Assembly: GCA_020746995.1 (NCBI GenBank)
Contig: JAGPXD010000003.1
Coordinates: forward strand, 1,302,001-1,366,000
Origin: Plectosphaerella cucumerina
Lineage: Eukaryota; Ascomycota; Sordariomycetes; Glomerellales; Plectosphaerellaceae
Reading direction: 5' to 3'
Length of the DNA stretch: 64,000 nucleotides
Shown: in pieces, positions 1 through 9,880 of the stretch
Layout of the letters: each line of letters begins with the position of its first letter
Numbering within the stretch: position 1 is the first letter of the stretch
Made by a program: the position numbers and the translations under genes
Notes under the pieces: model-generated
What the model saw: the letters and a program-made list of their open reading frames with translations, nothing else
Database searches by the model: none
Told to the model about the DNA's origin: nothing

Positions 1-1980
1 GCGACAGGGCTTGGAAGGAGGCAAACCATATGATGGAGGTGCGTTGACTGACCTGTGTACGACGCAGCAGAGGACTGACGATTTCAGATTTGCATGTGGG
101 TGAGTGCTGGACTGGAGCAAGATGTTGATGCCGACCAACAGTGCTGATGAACAGCCCAGAACCCCGGTGAAGATGGCCAGATTCGCCGTTCAGATCGCAT
201 CCCCGACACCATCGTCGGACTATCGAGATTCACCGAGATTGTTCTTCACCAAGGCCGTGTAGAGCGTTTCTTCCTCGACAACATTCGAAAATACTCCCAT
301 GACTCTATCAAGGTCGAGCGAGGCACCCTGCCTGAATCGATTGAGATTGACGAGTCCAAGATCGACGACAACAAAGCTTACCCCGTGACGGTGAAGCTCC
401 GTCGGCTATCTGACGAGGAGGCGACGCCAGCCCAGCAAGCCAAGCCGGGTCAAGCTTCCGACGGACTCTTCCGCAGCAGTCTGGTCCAGAGCGACGACGA
501 AGGGGAGCTTCTCGCCAAGGCTGGGGCTCGTGGCGGCGAGAGCGAGATCGTGCACGCCAAGTACGTCCTCGGCTGTGACGGCGCGCGTAGCTGGACAAGG
601 CGACAGTTGGGCCTCGAGCTGCAAGGCGAGGCGACGGACTTCATCTGGGGCGTGCTGGACATCATCCCTATCACCAACTTTCCAGATATCAGGATGCGAT
701 GTGCAGTCCACTCAGCGGAGAGTGGCAGTCTGATGGTGATCCCGCGCGAGAACAGGCTGGTGCGCCTCTACATCCAGCTCAAGGAGGTCACGCCCGATGC
801 CAATGGGCGTGCCGACCGGTCCAAGATCACGCCCGAGATGATTTTCGCGGCGGCGCAGAAGATCCTCAGCCCGTACAACCTCGAGTATGAGTACTGCGAC
901 TGGTGGACGGCGTATCAGGTGCGTTTCTGGGGGTATCGTCTCCGCTGAGCGAGGAGCTGACATGGCGTTCTAGATTGGCCAGCGCATCGGAGACAAGTTC
1001 GATGTTCACAGGCGTGTCTTCCTCGCCGGTGACGCCGTCCATACCCATAGTGTCTGTTGCTCCGTTTCCCTCGAAGACCGCTAGGTTCAACATGCTAACA
1101 CCCCTCACAGCCCAAGGCAGGCCAGGGCATGAACGTGTCAATGCAGGACACGTACAACCTTGGGTGGAAAGCGGCCCTCGTGGCCAAGGGCATCGCGCAA
1201 CGCAGTATTCTCGATACATACGAAAGCGAGCGCATGGACGTCGCGCAGCAGCTCATCGACTTTGACCATCGCTTCAGCAGACTCTTTTCGGGCCGGCCCG
1301 CCAAGGACATCATGGACGCCGAGGGTGTCAGCATGGAGGTGTTCAAGGACGTGTTCCTCAAGGGCAGCCTCTTCGCCTCGGGGCTGTCGGTAGACTACCC
1401 CGCCAGCGCGCTTGTGGCGAAGCCGGCCTCGGCGCAGGAGTTGGCGCCTGGGATTCCCGTGGGAATGCGCTTTAACAGCTTCAAGGTGGTGAATCAGTCG
1501 GACGCGCGGCCGCGGCACTTCCAGGAGCTGCTGAAGTCCGATGGCCGGTTCAGGGTTGTCCTGTTCGCGGGTGACGTGCTTGACGCTGCGCAGAAGAAGC
1601 GCGTTGATGCCTTCTGCGAGCGGCTGGATGCGCCGGAGGGCTTCCTGAGGCGGGCGACGCCGGTGGGAGAGAAGCCTGACGCCGTCATCGAAGTGTTGAC
1701 GGTGCACGCGGCGAAGAGGGCTGATACGGAGCTGCTGCGCGACTTCCCTGAGGTACTGCATCCATTCGACAAGCGTCTGGGATGGGACTATGGCAAGGTG
1801 TATGTTGACGAGGAGTCGTACCACGAGGGCTTCGGTGATGCGTATGGAAACTACGGGATTGATAGGACGAGGGGGTGTGTTGTGGCGGTGAGGCCGGATC
1901 AGTATGTTGGTTGGGTTGGAGAGTTGGAGGACTTTGATGGACTTGAGGCGTATTTCGCGGGATGTCTGGTGCTGAGTTGA
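1..1980 (+). CDS. Phenol 2-monooxygenase-type FAD hydroxylase, 5' truncated by window edge
   Basis: This is the C-terminal part of a class A flavoprotein aromatic hydroxylase of the phenol 2-monooxygenase/TfdB type, which hydroxylates phenolics using NADPH and O2. Proposed introns are 39-87, 100-159, 919-973 and 1052-1110. Exon 88-99 is only 12 nt (Ile-Cys-Met-Trp) and joins the flanks into a continuous family-like stretch. Visible motifs are an HQGRVERFFLDN segment, YVLGCDGARSWTRR (the DG motif region) and VFLAGDAVHTHS (the GD flavin-binding motif) running into a conserved PKAGQGMN. From about 1470 the sequence resembles the thioredoxin-like C-terminal domain (Phe_hydrox_dim). The donor at 1052 (GTCTGT) is weak but is the one that keeps frame. 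The N-terminal FAD fold (GxGxxG) lies left of the window. About 584 residues are present. Confidence 0.9.
88..99 (+). other. 12-nt microexon within the flavoprotein hydroxylase
   Basis: Four codons lie between an acceptor TTTCAG (ending 87) and a donor GTGAGT (100). They are in frame with the upstream exon ending at 38 and with the downstream exon starting at 160. Skipping them would also keep frame, because 12 is a multiple of three, so alternative inclusion is possible. Confidence 0.65.
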
Positions 1981-2488
1981 GGGCTAAGTACCTATGCGAG
2001 GAATACAATGATACTATATGTCTGTTCACTGCTGCCCGAGGGCATACGTCTTCCACTGACGCAGATCGAGAGGTGTTGGTAGGCTTCTGGGTTGGATGTT
2101 GGCTCTATCAGCCAGCTCCCTGGAGTCAGCCTATATGTGCCAGGCACATGACGGCGAGGGGCAGGGAGCTGAAGCCGGCACTGCAGCGGTGTCACATCTC
2201 CCTGCATCAGCCCGGCGCGGGCCGAGAGCTTGTCTTCGGGGCCTGTTCAGTATCAAATCCTTCTTGTCACCCTCCGTTGAATTCATCTCTCCTTTCACCC
2301 CCATCCACCGCCTCAGAGCGAATCCTTTCGAGGTCATCTCGTCAAAGGGCCGGGGTTGCTGCTGGGGACGCATCGCAAGAGGCATACAAGTACACCCAAA
2401 GGCTCGACTTGTATTGCGGGCTGGACGGAAATTCAGCAATGAGCACGGCCTCACGTCTTCCGTACAGCCGTTTGAATTGTCTGCGACA
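1981..2488. other. Intergenic, convergent 3' regions
   Basis: The region lies between the hydroxylase stop and the stop of the minus-strand HTH gene. Open frames here have no family resemblance and no clear start context. I see no gene. Confidence 0.5.
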
Positions 2489-3025
2489 TCAGCCCGTAGA
2501 CGATCCATGGGACGCGCCGGCAGAGCAGGTGCAGGTGGAACAATGCGGCACAGAGCTGCGTGAGGGCTCGACCTCCGCTGCGGCTTCGATAAGATTCAGC
2601 AGCGAGCGCAGGCCTCCAAAGTCTTCGGGACTAGACTCACGATCTTTCGGCTCAGTCAATGACACTATCTTCTCACGATTGTCCCACCAGTTCTTGATCG
2701 TCGCTACAGGAACGCCGTAGAGAATCGAGGCTTCAGTGAACGTCACGAGTCGGTAGCCCTCTTGAAGGGTACTGACGAGCTCGGGCGGTACGGGGCGCTC
2801 TACGGTTCTCTCGGATGGCTTGCGTTTGACGCAGTGGTGGTAGAGAAAGACCAGAACCCGGACCTTTTGAGCCTTGGAGTAGGTGCGTTCAAGGCGCCTG
2901 ATGGGCTTTAAATCGAGCGTGCGCTCCGCGAAGGACTTTGGTTTGGGGCCTCGACGTTTGCGTTCGATTGGTGCGCCGGTTGGCGTCTGTGAGGTGTTCT
3001 CATTGAGACTCGTGGGGGGAGGCAT
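2489..3025 (-). CDS. Small basic protein with helix-turn-helix, hypothetical
   Basis: This 178-aa single-exon frame starts at an ATG followed by a Pro/Thr-rich N-terminus. A very basic stretch near residues 22-35 (ERKRRGPKPKSFAER) resembles a nuclear localisation or AT-hook-like segment. A later stretch around residues 90-125 (FTEASILYGVPVATIKNWWDNREKI) reads as a psq/homeodomain-like helix-turn-helix with a conserved-looking second helix. A DNA-binding role is therefore plausible but is inferred only from this segment. The C-terminus is Ser/Cys-rich without a clear domain. It could be a stand-alone regulator or a domesticated transposon-type DNA-binding domain. No operator or target can be assigned. 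Confidence 0.6.
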   Translation of the reverse strand: MPPPTSLNENTSQTPTGAPIERKRRGPKPKSFAERTLDLKPIRRLERTYSKAQKVRVLVFLYHHCVKRKPSERTVERPVPPELVSTLQEGYRLVTFTEASILYGVPVATIKNWWDNREKIVSLTEPKDRESSPEDFGGLRSLLNLIEAAAEVEPSRSSVPHCSTCTCSAGASHGSSTG

Positions 3026-3817
3026 GCATGGTGGTGATGGATTAGAGGTTTGTTGGGTGTCTACGGAAGGCTAAATCTCCCTGTCGACTCCGCCAGCTCA
3101 ACCCATCTCAGGGTTAGCACGACCGCTCGAGGCGCAAAGAGGGCATCGCACAGGGGATGAGCTTACCTGTAAACACCGAACAGACACCGATCTTAGGCAG
3201 GAGCTATGATGGTTTCTCGGTCTGTTCTTCTTGACCGAATGTGTATCACCTTATTATTCTCTTCCTGTCTGGAACTTTTCTTGCTGGTCAACAGGCGGTG
3301 ATCGACGACCCTCAGACGCGGGCTGAACTCCGGCGAACCTCCGCCCTCGACATACACTCATTTCACCATGGCGTCCGAATAAGAGATTGAGAAGGCGATG
3401 GAAAAGGTGCGCATTCAGACTCAACAGGCCGCTGATGACTTCTTCTGACACTTTTTCGTAGCTGGGCTACCGTATCGAGCTGCCGCTGCCTCCGACAGCT
3501 ACTCGGAGAAGCCGGGCAGTCCGGGGAAGGTCTGATGTCTGTGCAAACAAAAGCTTAATTCTTACATGCAGAAGTGTGTCCGAGAGACCCGGCGTTGATG
3601 AATCTGGTGATGATCGGGGCTGGATGCCAAGTCCTCGGGCGTCCGCATCGGAGGCCGAGGCCGCTCCAGTGGACACTCGAAGCAGCTCAGCGGGGTCCGC
3701 GGGGTTAGAAGCGCTCTATTTGCTGGAGCTGTTTAATGGTGACGTCCATCACGACATCTCTCATACTACCTCACTCCAAGATCACCACCAGCCCCAAACT
3801 TTCTCACACTTAACACC
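3026..3817. other. Intergenic, shared upstream region
   Basis: This lies between the minus-strand HTH gene and the plus-strand SDR gene, so it must hold both promoters. A short plus-strand frame at 3360-3450 and a Ser/Ala-rich frame at 3576-3893 show no family features. I see no supported gene. The CT-rich, CA-rich stretch just before 3818 looks like a fungal 5' leader. Confidence 0.45.
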
Positions 3818-4591
3818 ATGGGCGACGCCGGAATGTTCTCCCACTCAGTGGCCCTCATCGTCGGCGGCAACGGCAAGACAGCCCGCCACCTGACAGGCCT
3901 CCTCACCGCCGCCCACACCAAAGTCTACAGCATCATCCGCAACGAGGCCCAGATTCCCGACCTCGAGGCCCTTGGCGCGCACCCTATCGTCCAAGACCTC
4001 GTCTCCGGCACCGTCGACGACTTCCGCTCCATCATCGAGCGCGTCCGCCCTACTACCGTCTTCTGGGCCGCCAGCAACCCCCGCTCGCCCTTCGAGGTCG
4101 ACCGCGACGGCGCCATCAAGCTCCTCGACGCCCTCGCCGCCGCCGACGTGCCCTCAAAGCGCTACGTGGCCATCAGCGCCGCAGACATTCGCGACCGCGA
4201 ACGTCCCGTGCCGGATTGGTACAGCGATGCCGACGCGCGACTGAGCGACCGTATGTGGGGGATCATTGGCCCGGCACTGCGCGCGAAGTTTGAGGCGGAT
4301 CGTGATCTTGTCACGCGCAACAAGACCCGCGGGCTGCGGTACACGATTGTGCGGCCTGGCGGGTTGGTCGAGACGCCGCCTGTTGGCCGCGCAAGGGCGG
4401 GGAAGGTCGGTCTTGTTGGCATGATCAGCCGCGAGGACCTGGCTGCTGCGCTCTTCGCTGTTGCTGAGAACGGGGAGACCGTTGGCCTCGCCTTTGACCT
4501 GCTGGGAGCTGGTGATGGCGATGAGCCGCTTAGGGATGCCGTTGCCGGCGTGGCAGAGCGAAGGGAGGACACGTTTGAGGGGTATTACTAG
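3818..4591 (+). CDS. NAD(P)-binding NmrA/atypical SDR family protein
   Basis: A 257-aa single-exon protein with a Rossmann N-terminus: residues 9-20 contain VALIVGGNGKTAR, matching the glycine-rich dinucleotide motif of atypical SDR/NmrA-like proteins (GGxGxxG-like with a Lys variant). A further strand, TVFWAASNPRS, sits around residue 85, followed by the RYVAISAADI segment near 118 and a substrate-side motif YTIVRPGGLVE near 175, which is typical of NAD(P)H-binding epimerase-like folds. The classical YxxxK catalytic pair is not obvious, as expected for the NmrA branch. It may be a redox sensor or a reductase; the substrate is unknown. The ATG at 3818 follows a CAACACC context. It is convergent with the MFS gene downstream. 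Confidence 0.85.
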   Translation: MGDAGMFSHSVALIVGGNGKTARHLTGLLTAAHTKVYSIIRNEAQIPDLEALGAHPIVQDLVSGTVDDFRSIIERVRPTTVFWAASNPRSPFEVDRDGAIKLLDALAAADVPSKRYVAISAADIRDRERPVPDWYSDADARLSDRMWGIIGPALRAKFEADRDLVTRNKTRGLRYTIVRPGGLVETPPVGRARAGKVGLVGMISREDLAAALFAVAENGETVGLAFDLLGAGDGDEPLRDAVAGVAERREDTFEGYY

Positions 4592-4790
4592 AGTGAACGA
4601 AGTGAGATTAAATGATGAACTCCGAACGCCAGCTACCCGTCTGTCCTGAGAGATCAGACTGCTATGAAGTCTCCCGTTTTCTTTCTAGATGAGATTGATG
4701 CCCCTCTGCCCATGTCTTGGACTTCCATGGGATAGAGTCATGCAGTGTTGCCGCCCAACAAGGTACTATCATCGGCCACCACAACGACCC

Positions 4791-6764
4791 TTACTCGGAG
4801 TCGGAAATAGCAAACTTGCTCATCGCCCGGAGCCGGGCGCCGTAGCGGTAGAGTGCAACAATTCCAATAATACCGATGAAGCTCAAGCCGCCCAGCAGAC
4901 TCGTGCCCCTGGCGATGCCCATGTTGTGGTAGAGCGGCGTGGCGAAGAGAACCGCGGCAAATGCCAGGGAGCTCCGGAAGAAGTCATTGCCTGCGAAGAG
5001 GCTGGCGGCGTACTTGGGGTACGAGATGGGAACGTAGACGAAGATACATTGCATGAGGACGAACGCGCTGCCGCCGTAGATGCTGGAAGTAGTCAGTGTC
5101 TGTACTCTGCGCGGGAGGGGATTCAGACTCACATAATGCCAATGGTGGGGATCGTCCAGTGAATGGATTCGCGGGCGGTCCAGGCATACAGGAAGAGACC
5201 GACGACGGGGCCGAGGGAGGCGTACAGGGCTGGTACGAGACGACGCTCCTGGACGGGGAAGCCATGCTTGACGATGAGCGGGTTCATGTACCAGTAGATG
5301 TAGCCGACGTAGATGGAAACACCCAGGCCGCACGCGACGAGCACGCACAGGAAGACCAGGGTGGTATGGGCGAGACTCATGCCGTAGATGCCAACGTAGA
5401 CGAGGGGGAACGACTCGAAGAACGAGTAGTAAATGCCGTAGAGGATTGCGGTGTAGATCTGCACGAACAGGATGGCGGGGTCCTTGATGGTGATCTCGAT
5501 AGGCTTGATGAGGGCGTCAACGAAAACCTCGGATGTCTTCATGGCGCGCTGGTCGAGCTCGGACTGGGACATGAAGCGGGCGTCGCCGGTGAGCTTGCGG
5601 ATGCGGCGGGCGCGGCGGAGCAGAATGGTAGGCGTTGAGGTCTCAGGGAGGAGGAGGAACATGAGGAGGAATGCTGGGATGGAGGCCCAGAAGATCTCCC
5701 AGAGGGACCAGCGCCAGGACATGGCGGGGACGGAGAAGCCGGCGAGCATAGGGCCAAGGGCAGGTCTTGGGAACATCAGAGTCTGATTGAAGGCAAAAGG
5801 TTGTGAAGGAGAACTTACCCGCAGTAGGCCGCCGACACCCAAGCGACGAGGGCGTAGGGCAGGTTCATCAGGTCAAACATGTCGCCGAGCGAGGCGCCAC
5901 CCGAGGCAAGGCAGGGGGAGCCGAAAAAGCCCTGGAGGAAGCGCAGGACCATAAGGCCGGCGAAGTTGTGAATCAGGGGCGCCGGGAGGCTGATGAGGAC
6001 GTAGATGGCCATCGTGGCGATGTACACTGGGTTGCGTCCGATGACTGGGACCTCGCTCAGGGGAGAAAAGATGAGAGGACCGATGCCATAGCCCTGGGAG
6101 GTCAGCACAGCCGAAGATAGGGGGAGTTACTGTAGCTACTTACGAGAACGTACAGGGCCAGTCCGAGGGAGGCCTCGACCTGGCCGACCCGATATTCGGC
6201 GATGATGCCCGGGACGGAGGGGAGGTAAATGGAGGAGCTTGCATAGACTACAAAGGTATAGAAGCACAGAATGAAGGTGGAAGTGAGCTTTTGGCTTCGA
6301 GGCCAATTGTAGGGGTTCGCGGGGTCGTCGGTGGTGTAATAGTCGACGAGAACGAGGCCGTCTTTTGTGCGGCGGGGGATTACGGGTTGGGACCGCGTCT
6401 GGGTGAGGTCGAGGTCTTGGGCAGGGCCGGTAGCTTTTTCGGTGTCGGTGTCAACAACAGTGTCCGTGTCGCCATCGGGGGGAGAGGGTGTGATTTTGTC
6501 CTTGTCGTCGGCGTCGGCGCCGGCGAGGGGTCGGACGGAAGAAGCTGATGATCCTGGGGCGGGGGCTGGTGATGGAGGCTTCTCTGAGTTGAGAACATCG
6601 AGCCACTCCTGGGGGACCTTGTAGCCGGGCTTCTCTTCGGGGTATTGGAGGATCTTGTTCCGAGTGACGAGGCGGAGAAGCTGGCCGGCCGGGCTCTCGC
6701 GGAAGAGGGCGTACATGACTGACATGTTGGTGGTGTCTTCTGCTGGTGGAAAGAGGTCTGCCAT
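4791..6764 (-). CDS. MFS transporter, DHA1 drug/polyamine antiporter type
   Basis: Four exons (6764-6144, 6093-5819, 5765-5133, 5082-4791) give 606 aa; introns are 50, 53 and 50 nt with GTAAGT/GTGAGT donors. A long hydrophilic N-terminus (about 160 residues, Ser/Pro/Asp-rich) precedes the segment DPANPYNWPRSQKL, a signature of fungal DHA1 transporters related to Tpo/Flr1 multidrug and polyamine exporters. The segment LFSPLSEVPVIGRNPVYI corresponds to the loop 2-3 motif A region, and 12 hydrophobic segments follow. It would export small organic compounds across the plasma membrane. The nearest TATAAA on this strand (6796-6801) lies only about 32 nt upstream of the first ATG, so initiation at Met14 or Met17 (about 6725/6716), where family-like sequence begins, is a real alternative. 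Confidence 0.9.
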
Positions 6765-7440
6765 TGGGAAGAGAGGAGAGAAGAGTGTCTGCTGTTTTAT
6801 ATGCCTGTGTCAAGACAGCTGGTGAGCTTGATGGGACGAAAGGTGTAAGCGCTTGGGAACCTTGACGGGCACGTCGGAAGAAGATATAAGTCTCTCAAGT
6901 CGGCGAGCACGCTGAATAACACCCAAGCATGACGGGAAACATGTGAAGGACCGTGAAGACTTATGTACTTCCATGGCCAAGCCATGGCCTACAAGCAGAC
7001 AAGGCTCACGGATGTACGCCCAGCCGTCTCGGAGCTGCACGACCAGGCACATTACACAGCAAACGCGCTTATACAGCGGAAGAAGCGAGCAGATGCCGAG
7101 CACGCAGGGCGCACGCGGCTCAAAGTTCCTCCTTGAGTCAAGGCGGCAATTTGAAATCTAGGGTTGCTTTGTAAAGAGGGGGGGCCAGGGCACACGGCAC
7201 TTGGCAAGATATGACCCGCTTATCTGCTTCGTTCCTTTTGCGCAGGAGGGAGGAATAAGTCCGAGTGGTTGAGGGCCGTGGGTGAGGGCCGGGGATAGGT
7301 GGTTACCCGAAACGGAAGGGGGGATTTATCAGCGTCGTTGGGTGGCCGGCCGGTTGTTGGCCCGTGGAGGCGGGATGTTCGGTTAGTAGCTCCGGGCGCT
7401 TAGACATAGACTGGCGGCATGTGGAAAAAGGGCTGGACTT
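6765..7440. other. Intergenic region upstream of MFS gene
   Basis: This is promoter space for the minus-strand MFS gene. Short frames are present but none has family features. GC-rich stretches alternate with G-runs around 7177-7330. I see no gene. Confidence 0.45.
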
Positions 7441-7600
7441 TACGATAGTATATTACCGTGTCGTCTACTAAAACGCGGTTTAGTATATTAAATTATTTAG
7501 GGAAACGCCCGACGAACACACTGTAGTAGACTGTAAACACTAGGTACAATTATCACCGGGAATAGTTCTCGTATATTTAATCGATGCCCGTCTTAATTTC
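7441..7600. repeat. Short AT-rich, TpA-rich island
   Basis: A stretch rich in TATATTA/TTTAG words interrupts otherwise GC-rich DNA directly 3' of the secreted-protein gene. It includes an imperfect inverted repeat, CTAAA-ACGCGG-TTTAG. The base composition and TpA excess are what RIP leaves behind, but no element can be recognised. Confidence 0.4.
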
Positions 7601-7605
7601 GACAC

Positions 7606-8733
7606 CTAGCAAATCTTCCTACATGTTCCGGCGCCCAGGGTCCCAAACACGCCCAGCGGAACCAGTCTGCTCGAGTATCCAAGAGCAACCATGGCGAGGG
7701 CGATGTCGTCACATCCGGACCTACAGAACCACGATGCAGAGACACACTGAATGTTGAAGCTGACGTCGGCCTGGATGAACGTGCCGGCCCCCTGATGCCC
7801 CTTCTGCCACCCCTCGATGAGAATTCCTCCAGTCTGGGGATATTTGTACGACTTGTGGTAGGTAGGAATACCCCATTGCGAAGAGTACGTTGTCGAATAG
7901 AACTCGGTGCCGGCAACTGTGTCCCCTGCCGCCTTTTTGAGGAGCGCCGCGATTGCATTCTGACGCGCGGCGAGGTCGTCGCCCTCCCCAACCAGCGTGC
8001 ACTCGTAACCAATGCTGCACTGCTCCGAGATCGGGTATCGCTTCGATTTACAGCGCTGGCCCTCGAAAGCGTCGGAGAGAGTGCCGAAGACTTCTGTCGG
8101 AGATAGTAGGGACGAGAACTTTGAGTTGACGTTGGAGTCTTTGGCGGAAACAGTTGTGGTCTCGGACTCGATGGTCAGCGTCGCCTTGCGCTCGTACTCG
8201 ACTGGGCCGCCGCCGCCGCCGCCGCCACCAGGCGAGGTGTTCCCCTTGCCCTTGCGGACAGGGCTGCTGGGCTCCAACCAGTTGTGGCAGATGTAGGCAG
8301 TACCACACTCGGTGCGGGCTTCGTCTTTGAGGTAGTATGCCTTGCGCTCATGCCAGCTGTAGCACATAAAGGCGTTGTCGCCGTACTTGTGATTGCCAAA
8401 GCCTGCGTATTCATGGGGAGGCTCGTCAATGTCAGGCATCTGGTTGCCAATGCCAAAGTTGAACACGTCCCCGTTGCTCATGGTCACCGGAGGAACCACA
8501 TTACGCCAAGGGTAGGCGCCATCCCAGGGAACACGTTGGAGCATGTCCGGGTCTTTGAACTTGTTGTTGCTGTCCCATGGTATATCGGGGTAGTACGCCA
8601 TGTACTGAGCGGCCGAGTCGCCGTTGGCTGCGAATCCGCAGTCGAAGAACACTACGTGCTCCCGAGGGCGGTATTCGGCGAATACCGTTGGAAAGAGAAT
8701 GACCGTAGCTAGTAGGTTGCTGGATGCTCTCAT
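7606..8733 (-). CDS. Secreted hypothetical protein with poly-Gly linker
   Basis: The predicted product is 375 aa. A signal peptide covers residues 1-19 or 20 (MRASSNLLATVILFPTVFA, then EY). The mature part has an N-terminal module with Trp/Tyr/Cys (residues about 20-160), a run of eight glycines encoded by a GCC-type microsatellite (8207-8229 on the plus strand), and a C-terminal module with about eight cysteines, ending shortly after RSGCDDIALAMVALGY. I do not recognise the family. The frame extends upstream to 8844, but the internal ATG at 8733 is preferred: it gives a clean signal peptide and places a TATAAA (within 8861-8868) about 130 nt upstream. A cell-wall or host-interface role is an inference from secretion only. 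Confidence 0.75.
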   Translation of the reverse strand: MRASSNLLATVILFPTVFAEYRPREHVVFFDCGFAANGDSAAQYMAYYPDIPWDSNNKFKDPDMLQRVPWDGAYPWRNVVPPVTMSNGDVFNFGIGNQMPDIDEPPHEYAGFGNHKYGDNAFMCYSWHERKAYYLKDEARTECGTAYICHNWLEPSSPVRKGKGNTSPGGGGGGGGPVEYERKATLTIESETTTVSAKDSNVNSKFSSLLSPTEVFGTLSDAFEGQRCKSKRYPISEQCSIGYECTLVGEGDDLAARQNAIAALLKKAAGDTVAGTEFYSTTYSSQWGIPTYHKSYKYPQTGGILIEGWQKGHQGAGTFIQADVSFNIQCVSASWFCRSGCDDIALAMVALGYSSRLVPLGVFGTLGAGTCRKIC

Positions 8734-8860
8734 ATTGCTGATGTAAGAGATGTAAGGGCGTTGATTGAGTTTGATTGGACCGGTGATGCTTGGAGGAAAA
8801 GCTGGGAAGAAGATTTGCTCGTCTGCCCAAAATGCTCTATCCATCCTAAGCGGAAGTACT

Positions 8861-8868
8861 TTTATAAA
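8861..8868 (-). promoter_or_regulatory. TATA box of the secreted-protein gene
   Basis: The 8-bp palindrome TTTATAAA lies 128 nt upstream of the ATG at 8733. It argues for that start over the upstream in-frame ATG at 8844. Confidence 0.5.
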
Positions 8869-9210
8869 CTTCTCTAGTCACCCACCGTACTCCCGAATAG
8901 CTGAAATTTTGAGGCCAAGAAAATAAGCCTGGGAGTAAGCGGTGACCATCAGACAACTTGCTGACGCCTGACCCCGCCCGATGGTAGGGCGCTGGAGCCT
9001 TCGGGCTCCAAAGTGTTCACTCAGCTGGCAGTAAGAGGAGCATTCAGAAATTTCTGGCGGGTAATGATACCGGGGGTAATATTTCTCCTCATTCAGACCT
9101 GTAATGTATCGAGGAAGAGTCTCTCATTCATTGCACAACTTGCGGAGTGACCCACTGGCCCGCCAAGATCAGTTCACACCGGAGACTTATAACCCTGCAT
9201 CATAGCATGA
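8869..9210. other. Intergenic
   Basis: I see no gene. The GC composition is mixed, with a short inverted element around 8992-9012 (GCTGGAGCCTTCGGGCTCCA) that could form a hairpin of unknown role. Confidence 0.4.
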
Positions 9211-9455
9211 GCCTGCATCGGTCATTCCGGCGGTCTGTCACAAATGGACCCCGAGATCGCCGACCCTCCGGTGCCTCGGCATAACCGCAACGCCGTCGGA
9301 GTCGGAATGCGTGGTGATGATATGAGGCTATCAGCCCGCATCGGTCATTCCGGCGGTCTGTCACAAATGGACCCCGAGATCACCGACCCTCCGGTGCCTC
9401 GGCATAACCGCAACGCCGTCGGAGTCGGAATACGCAGTGATGATATGAGGCTACC
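9211..9455 (+). repeat. Tandem duplication, two copies of a 123-bp unit
   Basis: Copy 1 begins at 9211 (GCCTGCATCGGTCATTCCGG) and copy 2 at 9334 (GCCCGCATCGG...). The period is 123 bp, or 41 codons, so both copies are read in one open frame (9244-9495, 83 aa) encoding a repeated block that starts MDPEI[A/T]DPPVPRHNRNAVG. Only a handful of differences separate the copies, and most are transitions. No start context, promoter or known family supports a real protein, so I annotate it as a repeat. Confidence 0.8.
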
Positions 9456-9628
9456 TCCTGATACTAGCTTTTTGTCCTTTGCTGCCCTGACTTGACCGGT
9501 AGGTTAAATCTTGCCTCGCTGCTGGCGACAGAATTCTAAGTGAACTGCCATGCTTAGGAGAGATCCATCGCTTGATCGGGAGAACTACCAACCAGCGCCT
9601 CAAGGTACGTCCACTTCGCGGGAGATAC

Positions 9629-9880
9629 CTAGCACCTGAAGACCGCCGGTCCAGGAATTGGGTACGAAGTTACTACAACACGTTAGAAAAGAACCACTCA
9701 ACAACATCGTTCAACTTACCTCCGCGGTACACATCAAACACCACGCCTGGATCTATCGCCTTGTACGCTCCAGGGAAGCTGACCAGCCCATAGTTCCCTC
9801 CTCGTCCGCTAAGACAAGGTTGCCCGCCTTGGTTGCCCTTCCATGTGTTGCATATGCTGTCGCGCCGTCTCCCATGGTCC
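9629..9880 (-). pseudogene. 3' remnant of an AA9 lytic polysaccharide monooxygenase gene
   Basis: On the minus strand a frame ending at 9720 reads ...GGNYGLVSFPGAYKAIDPG followed by VVFDVYRG. A 47-nt intron follows (9673-9719, donor GTAAGT, acceptor TTGTAG). The next exon reads TSYPIPGPAVFRC and then the stop TAG (9629-9631). 'SFPGAYKATDPG...IY' and 'YxIPGPAVF.C-stop' are the characteristic last segments of AA9 (former GH61) enzymes. No His1-bearing secreted N-terminus, second copper His or QxYxxCAQ segment can be found upstream before the nitrilase gene. It is therefore most likely a truncated relic, although extra upstream exons cannot be fully excluded. The 5' limit is approximate. Confidence 0.6.

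Noticed and set aside
1962..2720. Plus-strand frame of 252 aa downstream of the hydroxylase
   Set aside because: It overlaps the hydroxylase stop and the HTH gene in antisense, with no recognisable domain.
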